Shown here: in pieces, positions 23,882 to 34,070 of the stretch
Position numbering within the stretch: the stretch's first letter is position 1
Layout of the letters: every line of letters begins with the position of its first letter
From: Saxidomus purpurata
Lineage: Eukaryota; Mollusca; Bivalvia; Venerida; Veneridae
Assembly (NCBI GenBank): GCA_022818135.1
Contig: JAFMSR010000010.1
Coordinates: 32,725,299 to 32,789,298, forward strand
Length of the DNA stretch: 64,000 nucleotides
Direction: 5' to 3'
Position numbers and translations under genes: made by a program
The notes under the pieces: generated by a model
Told to the model about the DNA's origin: nothing
The model's input: only the letters and a program-made list of their open reading frames with translations
The model's database searches: none

Positions 23882-25269
23882 TATGGAACGCCAAATCTAC
23901 ATATACTCAAATATTTGAAGAGGTCTTTAAATAATTGGAGAGCTCTCTAATTCAATTATTGATATCAAAAATTGATTTAAAGCGCGCAATAAATGAATTG
24001 AAGACCTCTCCAATTCAATTGAAGATATCAAAAATTAAGGTGTATTTCAGCTGTTTTAAAGAGCTCTGTAATTGAATTGAAGAGGTCTCTAATTGATTTG
24101 AAGACCTCTGTAATTGTTTTATAGCGCGCTACAAATTAATTTATAGAGGTCTTGAATTCAATTAGAGACCTCTCTAAATCAATTTGAGCGCGGTGAAATT
24201 CAATTTTAGATGTCTTGAATTCATACCAAATTTACATATACTCAATTATTTGAAGAGGTCTTCAAATATTTGGAGAGCTCTGTAAAATATTTGGAGAGGT
24301 CTATAAATCAATTTTTGATATCAAAAATTCGTTTGTAGCGCGGTTTAAATCCATTAATTTGGAGACATCTATAATTCAATTGAAGAGGTCTCCATTTAAA
24401 TTGTAGACCTCTATAATTGTTTTATAGCGCGCAAGAAATGAATTAATGATATCAAAAAATGATTTTGAGAGGTCTATAATTGAATTGTACCGCGCTTCAA
24501 TTGTTTTATTTGAGAGCTCTCTATTTCAAGGTTGTACATGGATTATATTGAAGCGCGGTACAAATGAATAAGAGACCCCTAAATAATATCATTAATTCAT
24601 TTCTTGCGTGCTGTAAAACAATTATAGAGGTCTCTAATTCAATTGGAGACCTCTTCAATTGAATTATAGATGTCTCTAAATCGATGGATTTAAACCGCGC
24701 TACAAGCGAATTTTTGATGTCTTTAATTAATTTGTAGACCTCTCCAAATATTTTTCAGAGCTCTCCAAATATTTTACAGAGCTCTTTAAATACTTTAGTA
24801 TATGTAGATTTGGCATGTATTAACATCGATTTCAAGATATCTAAAATTGAATTTCACCGCGCTCAAATAGATTTAGAGAGGTCTCTAATTGAATTCAAGA
24901 CCTCTATAAATTAATTTGTAGCGCGCTATAAACAATTACAGAGGTCTTCAAATCAATTAGAGACCTCTTCAATTCAATTACAGAGCTCTTTAAAAGAGCT
25001 GAAATACACCTTAATATTTTATATCTTCAATCGAATTGGAGAGGTCTTCAATTCATTTATTGCGCGCTTTAAATCAATTTTTGATATCAATAATTGAATT
25101 AGAGAGCTCTCCAATTATTTAAAGACCTCTCTATTACAATTTTTGCGCGCTATAATTATTTGGAGATATCTCTAATTGAAATTGAGACCTCTAATATTAT
25201 TTGAAGAGCTCTCCAAATATTTAAAGACATCTTCAAATATTTGAGTATATGTAGATTTGGCGTTCCATA
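23882..25269. mobile_element. Foldback element built on a 21-bp palindrome lattice
   Basis: A 1388-bp inverted repeat: arm 23882-24502, loop of about 44 nt, arm 24547-25269. Termini are TATGGAACGCCAAATCTACA and its complement. The arms match closely along almost their whole length, so one strand could fold into a hairpin over 600 bp long. Inside, six-base palindromes or near-palindromes (GAGGTC/GACCTC, GAGCTC, GATATC, GCGCGC/GCGCGG) recur every 20-22 bp, separated by AT-rich spacers often centred on AATT. Example starts: 24062, 24083, 24104, 24124, 24146, 24167, 24188, 24209. The right arm carries an extra block of about 102 bp near its outer end. No coding capacity. The exact CAAACT duplication shows it was inserted as a unit, probably by a DNA transposase supplied elsewhere. 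Confidence 0.9.
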
Positions 25270-25275
25270 CAAACT
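25270..25275. repeat. Target-site duplication, right copy (CAAACT)
   Basis: Exact repeat of 23876-23881, flanking the foldback element. Confidence 0.8.
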
Positions 25276-25433
25276 GCACACAATAGTGGCCCAGTCATTC
25301 TTAATCAGTATGCTAGAAATAGAATCTTATCTCGAGCACTTATGCTATAAATAAGATGAATATGAATGAATGATAACCAAGAATATGGAACATTGCATAA
25401 CTTGGTTTCTTCTTATCTTTCAGAAAAGTAGTC

Positions 25434-25648
25434 CTTGAGAGCCATTATAGAGCTCGTCTGTAAATTGCATCATGCTCTTGAAAGCCATTATAGAGCTCGT
25501 CTGTAAATTGTATCACGCTCTTGAAAGCCATTGTAGAGCTCGTCTGTAAATTATATCATGCTCTTGAAAGCCATTATAGAGCTCGTCTGTAAATTGTATC
25601 ACGCTCTTGAAAGCCATTATAGAGCTCGTCTGTAAATTATATCATGCT
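25434..25648 (+). repeat. 43-bp minisatellite, five copies
   Basis: The phrase GCCATTATAGAGCTCGTCTG recurs at 25441, 25484, 25527, 25570 and 25613, exactly 43 bp apart, with only a few substitutions. It lies about 160 bp right of the foldback element and contains TAGAGCTCG, a hexamer also used in that element's lattice. Confidence 0.9.
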
Positions 25649-25922
25649 TTAGGGGGAAAAAATAACTAAAAGACGTCGTAGGGAATGAGGTCGGACTATA
25701 AATGTTTAAACAACTGTACTTGAGAGTCAAAAACAAGAAATACAGAATAAGAAACTGGGTTAACCATCCTGTTAAATTTCTATCAAAAAATGGGCGTGTC
25801 CATCTTTCAGTACAGGCAGCTCCATTAATTGTTTGAAGGGGTGCTAACTGAAAATTTACTTAGTAAATAGACTGCTTTTCTTTTTTTAACGATCTTCTTT
25901 GGTTGTTAGCAATTGTTTCTTT

Positions 25923-26594
25923 AAAACAAGAGGACAAGAGGACAAGAGGGCCACGGTGGCCCTATATCGATCACTTGACTACCACTGACAAGAATACAAG
26001 GTCATCAATAGCAGAAAGGGTTCATTCTGATTTGAACGATCTTCATAGAGGTCCACTTCATGTAATGCTACATGCCAAATATCTAAGCTCTATGTCTTGT
26101 GGTTTCATCAGAGATGATTTTTAAGTTTTCACTATATATGCCTATGTAATATCAAGTGACCCCCCCCCCCTGACGGGGTCAATTTTGACTTAGGGGTCTT
26201 GATTTGAACAGTCTTGGTAGAGGTCCACTACGCCTTGTAGTTTCAGAGAAGAAGATTTTAACAGTTTTCCCCGGGCGGGGTCAGTTATAACCCATTAGTC
26301 AAAACTGGTAGATGGCAACTAGGCAATGCTAAATTTCAAAGCTCTAGGTCTTGTCGTTTCAGACAATATTTTAAACGTGTTCGTTTTGATTGCCATAACA
26401 TTCAGAGTTCTAAACAGAATGAAATCATTTTACCAACTTTGATATTGTTTCATGCAAACAGCATCCCTGCCAAGTTTCATCAACATTGGCTCAGTGGTTC
26501 AAAAGGAGATGTCGTTTGAAGAAAACAGTGGAATGACGACGGACGGCGAGCGGTCCTAATAACTCATCCTGGCATTTTGTGCCAGGTGAGCTAA
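25923..26594 (+). mobile_element. Family A tandem-array element, short copy
   Basis: Starts with GAGGACAAGAGGGCCACGG and CCCTATATCGATCAC. Internal units carry AGAGGTCCACTTCATG and GACGGGGTCAATTTTGAC. It ends GACGACGGACGGCGAG, then a hairpin CCTGGCATTTTGTGCCAGG, GTGAG and CTAA. A C run interrupts near 26160-26169. Confidence 0.7.
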
Positions 26595-27222
26595 GAAAAT
26601 AATAATTAGATTTTTCATTTAACGTACTTTTTTGTTCTACAGTAGTGTTTGACTGGTAATTAACAAAAGTGTGGACCTTTGTGATTAAGTGGTTAATCAT
26701 TATACCAATATAGTTATAGTTTTAAATTAACTGCTTAGAGTGGTATCCATTGCAAATTACCCGACTGAAGAGCGGACATTACAGATCATCATATGACTGT
26801 GGTTGATCATGATCTACACTGTTCGAAAAGGCAGAATCCTATGTTGCTAGTAGAGTAAAGGGTGGGGTTAGTGGCAGAGAGGAGGGGGGTGAAAGTAGGG
26901 GGTTTGTACCTTGTGATCATATTATCATAAGCAATATAAATTCAAAGTTTTATAAAGAAATATAAAGAAATGGCAAACTTATAGCAAACTTAAAATATAA
27001 AGGAGCATAAGTTGGTCGAAAGTGACATTGACCCAAATATTTAAGCTGCATCACAACCCTGTTGTCATCAGCAAAATAACTTGAAAGTTTGAGAAGAAAT
27101 AAAATTCAATGACTAAAAAAGGGCACAACTGTACAAATACGTTTAACAGAGTTATGTGACTTGCTGAAGTTGTCTATACATGTATCATCATGAGAAACAA
27201 GTAGGCGAAGTTTGAAGTTAAT
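26595..27222. other. Intergenic, no gene seen
   Basis: Contains a short dispersed bivalve-type motif with TTGATCATGATCTACACTG near 26803, also seen near 56395, and a G-rich stretch near 26860-26905. No conserved frame. Confidence 0.4.
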
Positions 27223-28190
27223 ATGCAAAGTTTGACACAGTTGTTGAAAAATAGACTTCAAACGACCCAAAACAAATTAGTGAGATTCGTCTTGAATATG
27301 GATTCTATGTCTCATGTTGGTCCAGGCCAGTTTAGGTATTTAAAGTGGTTACCAGTTGAAAAACGGGTAAACCAAATTATTTTGGGTCATGTTTTCAAAG
27401 TTAAGTCAGGCATAGCTCTAGATTACCTTGGAGAACATTTTAACCCTGTACACTCATTACACACTCATTGTACAAGGTTTAGGGTAACTTCTTGTCCCAA
27501 TCCTGATGATCCATCCAGGTTAGATTTTAATGACAGTGGTTGTTTTTGTATTCCCAAGGTGAAGGGATTTAGTAAAAAGTCTGTTGCTTATCAGGCGTGT
27601 GTCCTTTGGAATAACTTGCCCCAATTGATACGTAATATTACAGTGTTTAAGCATTTTAAGGAAGCCGTCAAACTTCATTTTTTGTCCTAGTTTTAACACT
27701 ATGTCTTACCATTCTTAACGATCTCTTTGCACTTTTGTTTTAATGTCTTATCATTCTGAACGATCTCCTTGCATTTTTAAGTTTAATGCTTGGATAGGTA
27801 TATTTGGTATATTACTTTTTAATCTAGTCTGTGCTTTTAGTGTCATAAAACTGATTGATGCTTTTTTTTGTTATACAGTACTTTGATCTCATCCATAAAT
27901 TGATGATGTAATAACCTAGGTCTGTGATATTATACAAATGTGATACCATTGATTCATTTGAAGTAAATAATCGTGCCTTTCCGTGGTGTGCCATCAATGT
28001 CAAGGACCACAATGGAAATAAGGGAGAATCACTTTTCCCTTTTTTGTGTTATCCTTGGTATTGATGTGCATATCATGGTTTATAAACTTGTGTTTAATAA
28101 TACTGTACTTGTATTGTATGCATCATGTTTTTTCCATGTTTGTAATCTGTGATATAATAAAATCTATCTATCTATTTATTTATCTACCCA
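27223..28190 (+). mobile_element. 5'-truncated LINE: reverse transcriptase C-terminus plus 3' tail
   Basis: The frame 27223-27690 (155 aa) reads like the end of a non-LTR retrotransposon ORF2: QTTQNKLVRFVLNMDS, HVGPGQFRYLKWLPVEKRV, QIILGHVFKVKSG, VLWNNLPQLIRN and a final KEAVKLHFLS. About 460 bp of 3' UTR follows, then ATATAATAAAATCTATCTAT, a short tandem tail at about 28154-28190. The reverse transcriptase catalytic core is absent. The frame is intact but the element is truncated at its 5' end, so it is dead on arrival. Confidence 0.85.
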
Positions 28191-28240
28191 CCCACCCCCC
28201 CCCCCCCCCCCCCCCCCCTGTCTGTCTGTCTGTCTGTCCA
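28191..28240 (+). repeat. C tract and TGTC microsatellite
   Basis: A long run of C (broken once) followed by (TGTC)n directly after the LINE tail. Confidence 0.85.
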
Positions 28241-30061
28241 AAAAAATTTAACCAACATCAACGCGTAAGTTGAACTAAATCAAGGGCCATAACTCATGAT
28301 GGCACTGGTCTAATATAAAAACTAAAACAAAAGTGCACAGCTCCTCATCCTAATTAACATTTGTATGAAGTTTGGTGACTCCAGGTCATTGAGAAAAGCA
28401 GCAGTGCGTGTCCAAAGCTTTCGGGACGTACGTACATGTACGGACGGACAACAGCGAATCTATATGACACAAGCCCGCATTCGAAACTCTGTTTCGTGCG
28501 ACTATAGGACGGATATGTGGGTTGTTCACTAAAAGATTGTTCGCATCGCCATCAAACTCTTGTTTCGTTAACTGTATCAAATAAATGTTTTGAAAAATAT
28601 CTGTTAAAGTGCAATAACGGCGAGACTTTTCAGAAACTGGAAAATTCTAAGAACTAGGCCTATCGTTTACACGATACTTTAGTAAGTAAAGTAACGGAGT
28701 ATCTTCTCCAAACTACATTTGATGTACTACCTTTATTCTATTCCAAAATGGCTTAATTAGCATTTAAGTTTAGATATCATTTGATGGTGAATTCAAAATA
28801 CTATAATTATACACTTCCGTATGACTGCATAAAAATCCGTATATTCATAACGCACTTATTCATAAAAATCACTGAAATCAACTATTGACGTTAGTGCTAA
28901 GCTTGTAACGTAAGTTTCTTTCATGTGGTTAAAGGCGCAATAATTTTTTTCCCATTTAAACTGGCATTCAGTCATTAAATTTTCATTTTTCACCTTTCCA
29001 CTATTTAGTGTTTATCTACCCACCCTTTTTCTGACAAAATTAATTCACTTTGTCACTTAATCGAACCCCCTGTTAGTAAAAAAGAGCTGAAAGTATTCTG
29101 TTTACTGTTTAATTAAGATATCACACTAAAATCAAACCTAGTAGTAGTACATATGTACATTTAACAACACGTCGACTTTGTTGGACGCCATCTTTGTATT
29201 AACTATTCAAATAATTATATTATCTTACAATGTTTTCATACCGCAATATTTTCTGGACTTTTCACGGAAAATCTACAAAAGATACTGTTCCAATCCACCT
29301 CCCTAGTCAAGTGCTTAGCGTCACTGAAATCACTGCAGCCTCTCATGCTGAGGTTCATGTGTGACCTTTTTACAGACCAGTAAATAAATTCTTAATGTAA
29401 TGTCATCTCATTTTAAATGATCTCCTTTCCATAATTTAGTTGCATTTCTCTACATATCATTGCCAAGTTATTTTTGTTGTTTTATTTCCTTAAACTGATA
29501 TGACTAATCGATACCAAAGATTTCGTCAGAAAAAAATTGCCTGTATATTTGTTTCCTCATTAAAGCACAAACTATAATTTCCACTCACCGCAAAAGGTGG
29601 TATTAAGCCCCGACAGGGAAGAATAATCACACAGAGTACAAGAAATACCCATCTTTTTTGGTGGATTTTTTCTTATCTTTCAATTTAAGGACACGATGGT
29701 TTTTAATGGTTTGAATATAAAACATCCGAACCATGAAAATGATGCTGAGGATATTTCCTCGTTTTGTAAAAACCACAGAAACCAAATGACAAGAGGAGTC
29801 TGGGTTTATTCTATGACTATTTAATCAGATGGGGGATACTTTTCTGCACAATGTGTAGTTGAAGACAGAAATGGGTGTGTGATATCAGACAGACAACCTG
29901 CAAGGTAAGAGCCTTATGCATTGCTGAATCTGCTAAAATTACATTCCAAAATGTGTTTAAATTAAACTCCGTATGTGAAGAACTCATGTGGATTACAATT
30001 CTGTTCCTTATATGCAGTGTGCATTGTATAATAATAATAATAATAATAATAATGATGATGC

Positions 30062-30104
<43 letters not shown>

Positions 30105-31189
30105 ATTAAATTCATGTTGGTTCTGTAACACTGCCCTTAATGTCCTCTGTAATATGTTATGTTCTATCCAAGTAGAATTTTCAGTTTAGATAAACAAGGA
30201 ATAAAATCGGGACCAGATCATTTGTTTCTTATATCCGAAATTTCGCTGTATCCGGATTCGCTATATACGGATTTTACTATATTTGAATGTATGACTAACA
30301 AAGTTTAATTAATCTGATTTCAGTCGTCTTGAATTGAAACATTGTAATGAAATTAATGTTAACCTTATTTCAGTTTTGTCTATGAAGACTTATTTATTAA
30401 TTAGAAATTAACTACTCAAGAAATTTTAGCAAAGAAAGCATGCTGATCTTAAAACACTATCATTAATTTACAGTGAGCAAAGTCTTAAATGGTTTTGCAT
30501 CGGTCTCATGGTGAATCTTACAGAAACTATGTGAGAATTCATGCTTAAAATGCTGGAATAAGTTATGTTCATAATACGTTTCCAAATGAAATGAACTTTA
30601 GCATGCATAACTACCATGGAGTGTGACAGCTAACAAGAGATATGTCCCCTTAGCCTATATCTGCCTTTCAGATGAAACCTTGTGGAAAAATCTAGGCTAC
30701 TAATTAGTTATTATCATTTTTATGATCTGCCAACTTTGAAACAGTCAACCAGTTTTCTACAAAATGATATTGCACTTAAGTTTGTTTTAGTCCTAAAAAA
30801 ATTTGAGCATCAATGTATACAATCTAAATGGATTTGAAACGATGTTAAAAAACAAAACAAAAAAAAGCCATGTTAGACACGCCGAGCGCTCTTTCTATGA
30901 CCAAGCAATTTCAGGTGAGAGGAATGGATAACGGTTTGATTCTCGCTTAATCTGTTAACATTGAATTTAAACAGACAAAAAAAGTACGCTTTTATTGTAC
31001 ATGGCAGGGATTGTGATTGTAAGAATATTTCACTGGCTGAACGTGCAGCCAGTGATAGATTCTTTTTTTTGCGTACCATTTTCTACTAAAAGTAGCAGAA
31101 ATAAAATAAAATCAATGACTTATATTTACGCGCTTTTTTTTCTTGCAGTAATGTATGAATTTACACAATCATTCATAAAAGTAGTTTGA
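28241..31189. other. Intergenic, low-complexity and unassigned
   Basis: No conserved coding frame on either strand. An ATA/GATGAT trinucleotide microsatellite lies at about 30029-30102; the two overlapping 104-residue frames across it are artefacts of the repeat. CATACGTACGGAC-type motifs near 28430-28450 suggest the end of a decayed tandem-array element. Confidence 0.45.
30029..30102 (+). repeat. Trinucleotide microsatellite (AAT)n(GAT)n
   Basis: About 10 AAT units followed by about 15 GAT units with one interruption. Confidence 0.9.
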
Positions 31190-31445
31190 TCTGGCATCAT
31201 TAAGTCGTCTAACACCTTGAATCTATTCAGTTCAGTACTTTGTGAGTTATGGCCCTGACAAGAAAACGTAATAAAGGGAGATAATTAAAAAATAGGACAA
31301 GTTAGAGTTACTGTCCTTGTACACTGCACATCCTCTGAATGTCCTCTGTCTGTGTGTAAAGTTTAAATAAATTCCTTCGAACACTTTCATAGTTTCGTTC
31401 CATACAAAAATGTTATATGAAAAATCCATAAGGGGAGATAACTAA

Positions 31446-32122
31446 ACAAGGCGGCCATGATGGCCCTATATCGCTCACCCGGCTTCCTTGGCTATAATAC
31501 AAGGGTTTATGATTCTAACATAATTCGTAGAGGTCTACAACGCAATGCTAAATAACATTCCAAATATCTATTCTCTGCCTGTCTGCCTTGTGGTTGTGCA
31601 AAGTTTTCCCTATATAAGCTTATGTGAAATCAAGTGACCACCCCGACTTCCAGGGAGGGTTAATTTTGACCAGGGGGTCATGATTTGAACAATCAAAGTA
31701 GAGGTCCACTATGCATTTCTACATACCAAATATCTAATATCTAGGCCTTGTGGTTTCAGAGAAGAAGATTTTTTAGTTTTTCCTATATAAGCCTATGTGA
31801 AACCAAGTGACCCGTCGTGCTGGGTCAATTTTGACCCAGGGGTCATACTTTGAACAATCTTGGTAGAGGTCCACTAGACAATGCCACTTGCTGAATATAA
31901 AGTTTTTCCTAGTTGTTGCCATAGCAACCAGAGTTTTGCATTGAATGGAATTCTTTGAACAAATTTGATAAAGCTTCATGCAAGGAACATTCCTGCAAAG
32001 TCTCATCAACATTGGCCCAGTGGTTTCAGAGGAGAATTCGTTTGAAGGAAATGGTGTACGGACGGCCGTACGACGGACCCCGGACTGAATGCGATCCTAA
32101 TACTGTGTGACAGGTGAGCTAA
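31446..32122 (+). mobile_element. Family A element inserted in family F repeat
   Basis: Begins GGCGGCCATGATGGCCC and TATATCGCTCACC. Internal units carry TAGAGGTCCACTA and GGGTCAATTTTGACCC. It ends GTACGGACGGCCGTACGACG, then a decayed hairpin, CAGGTGAG and CTAA. Confidence 0.7.
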
Positions 32123-32720
32123 AAATAGAGTAAGGTTATGGTTCTGTAACACTGCACTGCATCTTAATGTCCTCTGTACGTGTATGCAATTTGAATCAAT
32201 TCGGTTCAGTACTTAAGGAGTTATGGCCTCAAACAAAAAAAAATAATAAAGGGAGATACTTTAAAAATAGGACAAGCTAGAGTTAAGGTCCTTGCACAGG
32301 GCACTTCCCCTTAAATGTCCACTGTCTGTGTGTAAAATTCAAACAAGTCAAATTTTTGAACGCCGCCAAATGGAGTGGGGGTTGCGATAATTAGTAATGT
32401 TGGATTTAATGTATGGTGATTAACCAAACCTAATCTTTTTGCACTCTAATTTTGTATAAGGCTGACCATTTGTTAATGTTTAATGCTAAAAAAGATGATT
32501 CTACGTCAAGTCTATAGGCATTGTTTCCTCTGTATGGAAATTGGCTGCTGTCACATTATTGAATTACAAATCATTGAAATAATAATTTTTTTATTATTTT
32601 CCTAAGTCTAGAATTCTAACATATAAATTTGCTTCAATTTATATTATTCTTGTACGAAAGAAAAATTATTTCCAAGATATAAATTAATTTGTTCCCCACT
32701 ATATAAAATAAATAAAGTTA

Positions 32721-32797
32721 ATTCCACTCCGGCGAGATTTCGATCTCTGATCTCCCGCGTGCCAAGCGGGCATACATTGCACTGCGCTATCGAGGCA
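32721..32797 (-). repeat. tRNA-like sequence (SINE head or tRNA pseudogene)
   Basis: On the minus strand: GCCTCGATAGCGCAGTG (A-box region), an anticodon-arm-like CCCGC-TTGGCAC-GCGGG with 7-base loop, and GAGATCGAAATCTC as a TpsiC-like arm. The anticodon would read GGC, but the acceptor stem does not close and the D arm is poor, so I do not call a functional tRNA. Confidence 0.45.
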
Positions 32798-33305
32798 TCG
32801 ACCTTCATAGCGTATAACTTCGTTATTCACCAATACGACGTTTGTTTCGGAATGGCGGTACAACTTTATGTAAACAAACGAATTTAACTTCCCAGACACT
32901 TTAAATAAGAAGTGGACACATCATAAACTTGGTAGTTTCGTAAAGTATATTCAAATATCTGTTAGAAAAAAAAAATTCAAAGTCGGTTTAAAAGACTATC
33001 TTCAGCCGCTACCCGTCGGCAGAATCTCAGTCGTTCGTAGTCATTCGTTTAAAATCGGCTATTTCCGTAAAATTTAGACTGGTTCGCGATCTCAAATCAA
33101 AAGACCGCTTGTTACAAAGACACACTGTGAAATCATTCTACAGTCTAAAAGTAGTTACGTCACCCCATGGAAATTTTACTTACTGCATTCCAATATACGC
33201 ACCGCCTCCTGGCGGCGCGTAATAAATCCCCTTGAATACTTTCATAGTTTTGCTCCAGACAAGTGTGACGGACGAACGCACGGACAAGGCGGGGGAATAA
33301 AAAGA

Positions 33306-34070
33306 AACTTTTTACCTTAAATCAAAGAAGTTGCAATAAAATGATGCCAAATTTAACGTTAAAATCAACGCACCTCCATTTAACAATCATACAACACTGA
33401 AATGGTGCCAATATTATCTGTAAAACTAGAAACATTTTTGGGCATTTAATATAAGTACTTTTAGTCAAGATTTACTAAACCAATTATAAATACTATCTAA
33501 ATAAGAAACTATACTGAATCAAACTGCTAAACCGCCACTGTTTGATGTTGAATATTTTTGTTCCTATAGATAAGAGAACGTCAAAACCTGCTGGTCGTTA
33601 TGTACTGATTTTTTACCGCGTCCTTGATAAATCACTCGAGCCTAACCAGTCAGTGCAAAAATGCACCTGGCGCACAGGGAGGTCAATCTTTTGTCAAAAC
33701 TTTGCTACAGAATTGTTCTGAATTAATTTTCTGAAAGACAAAACAGCAAATAATCTGCATATATGGGCCATATGAGCGCACCGGAAAGGGGCCGGCCCGT
33801 GGGGATGCTTGCATTGTTTAGTTGATATTTATACCAAATTTCAAATAGATCCAATAAAAGGTCTTTGAGAAATCGATGGAAACGTCAGGTGGCGGTTATG
33901 CAGTTTGTTTCAGTATAGTCACAAAATTTATCAAAAGTAAACTCACAGGCAGTATTTCAATCAATTACGTATGATTGTGTTCGGCAGTTGAAACATAAGT
34001 GCTGTAAGTGGCTGGCCCTTTTTTTTTTTTTTTTTTTAAATTCTATAACTATGTATGATTTTTTTTTGGA
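33306..34070. other. Upstream region of Mab-21-like gene
   Basis: AT-rich, no conserved frame. A pyrimidine-rich stretch with a run of about 19 T lies at 34018-34037, just before the start codon. No AG acceptor that would suggest an upstream exon is visible in the last 60 bp. Confidence 0.35.

Larger units (their letters stand above)
31190..33305 (+). mobile_element. Family F repeat, split by two later insertions
   Basis: Left part 31190-31445: GGGAGATAATTAAAAAATAG, GGACAAGTTAGAGTTA, CTGTCTGTGTGTAAAGTTTA. The middle continues at 32125-32345 with the same phrases (GGGAGATACTTTAAAAATAG, GGACAAGCTAGAGTTA). A right end at 33220-33300 has TACTTTCATAGTTTTGC and GACGGACGAACGCACGGAC. The gaps are filled by a family A element (31446-32122) and by a second block (32346-33219) that includes a tRNA-like segment. 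Confidence 0.55.

Noticed and set aside
29817..30189. Two overlapping 104-residue frames
   Set aside because: Both consist largely of translated trinucleotide microsatellite.
32721..32797. Possible tRNA-Ala(GGC)
   Set aside because: The anticodon arm fits, but the acceptor and D arms do not close; the head is shared with the SINE at 63240-63455.
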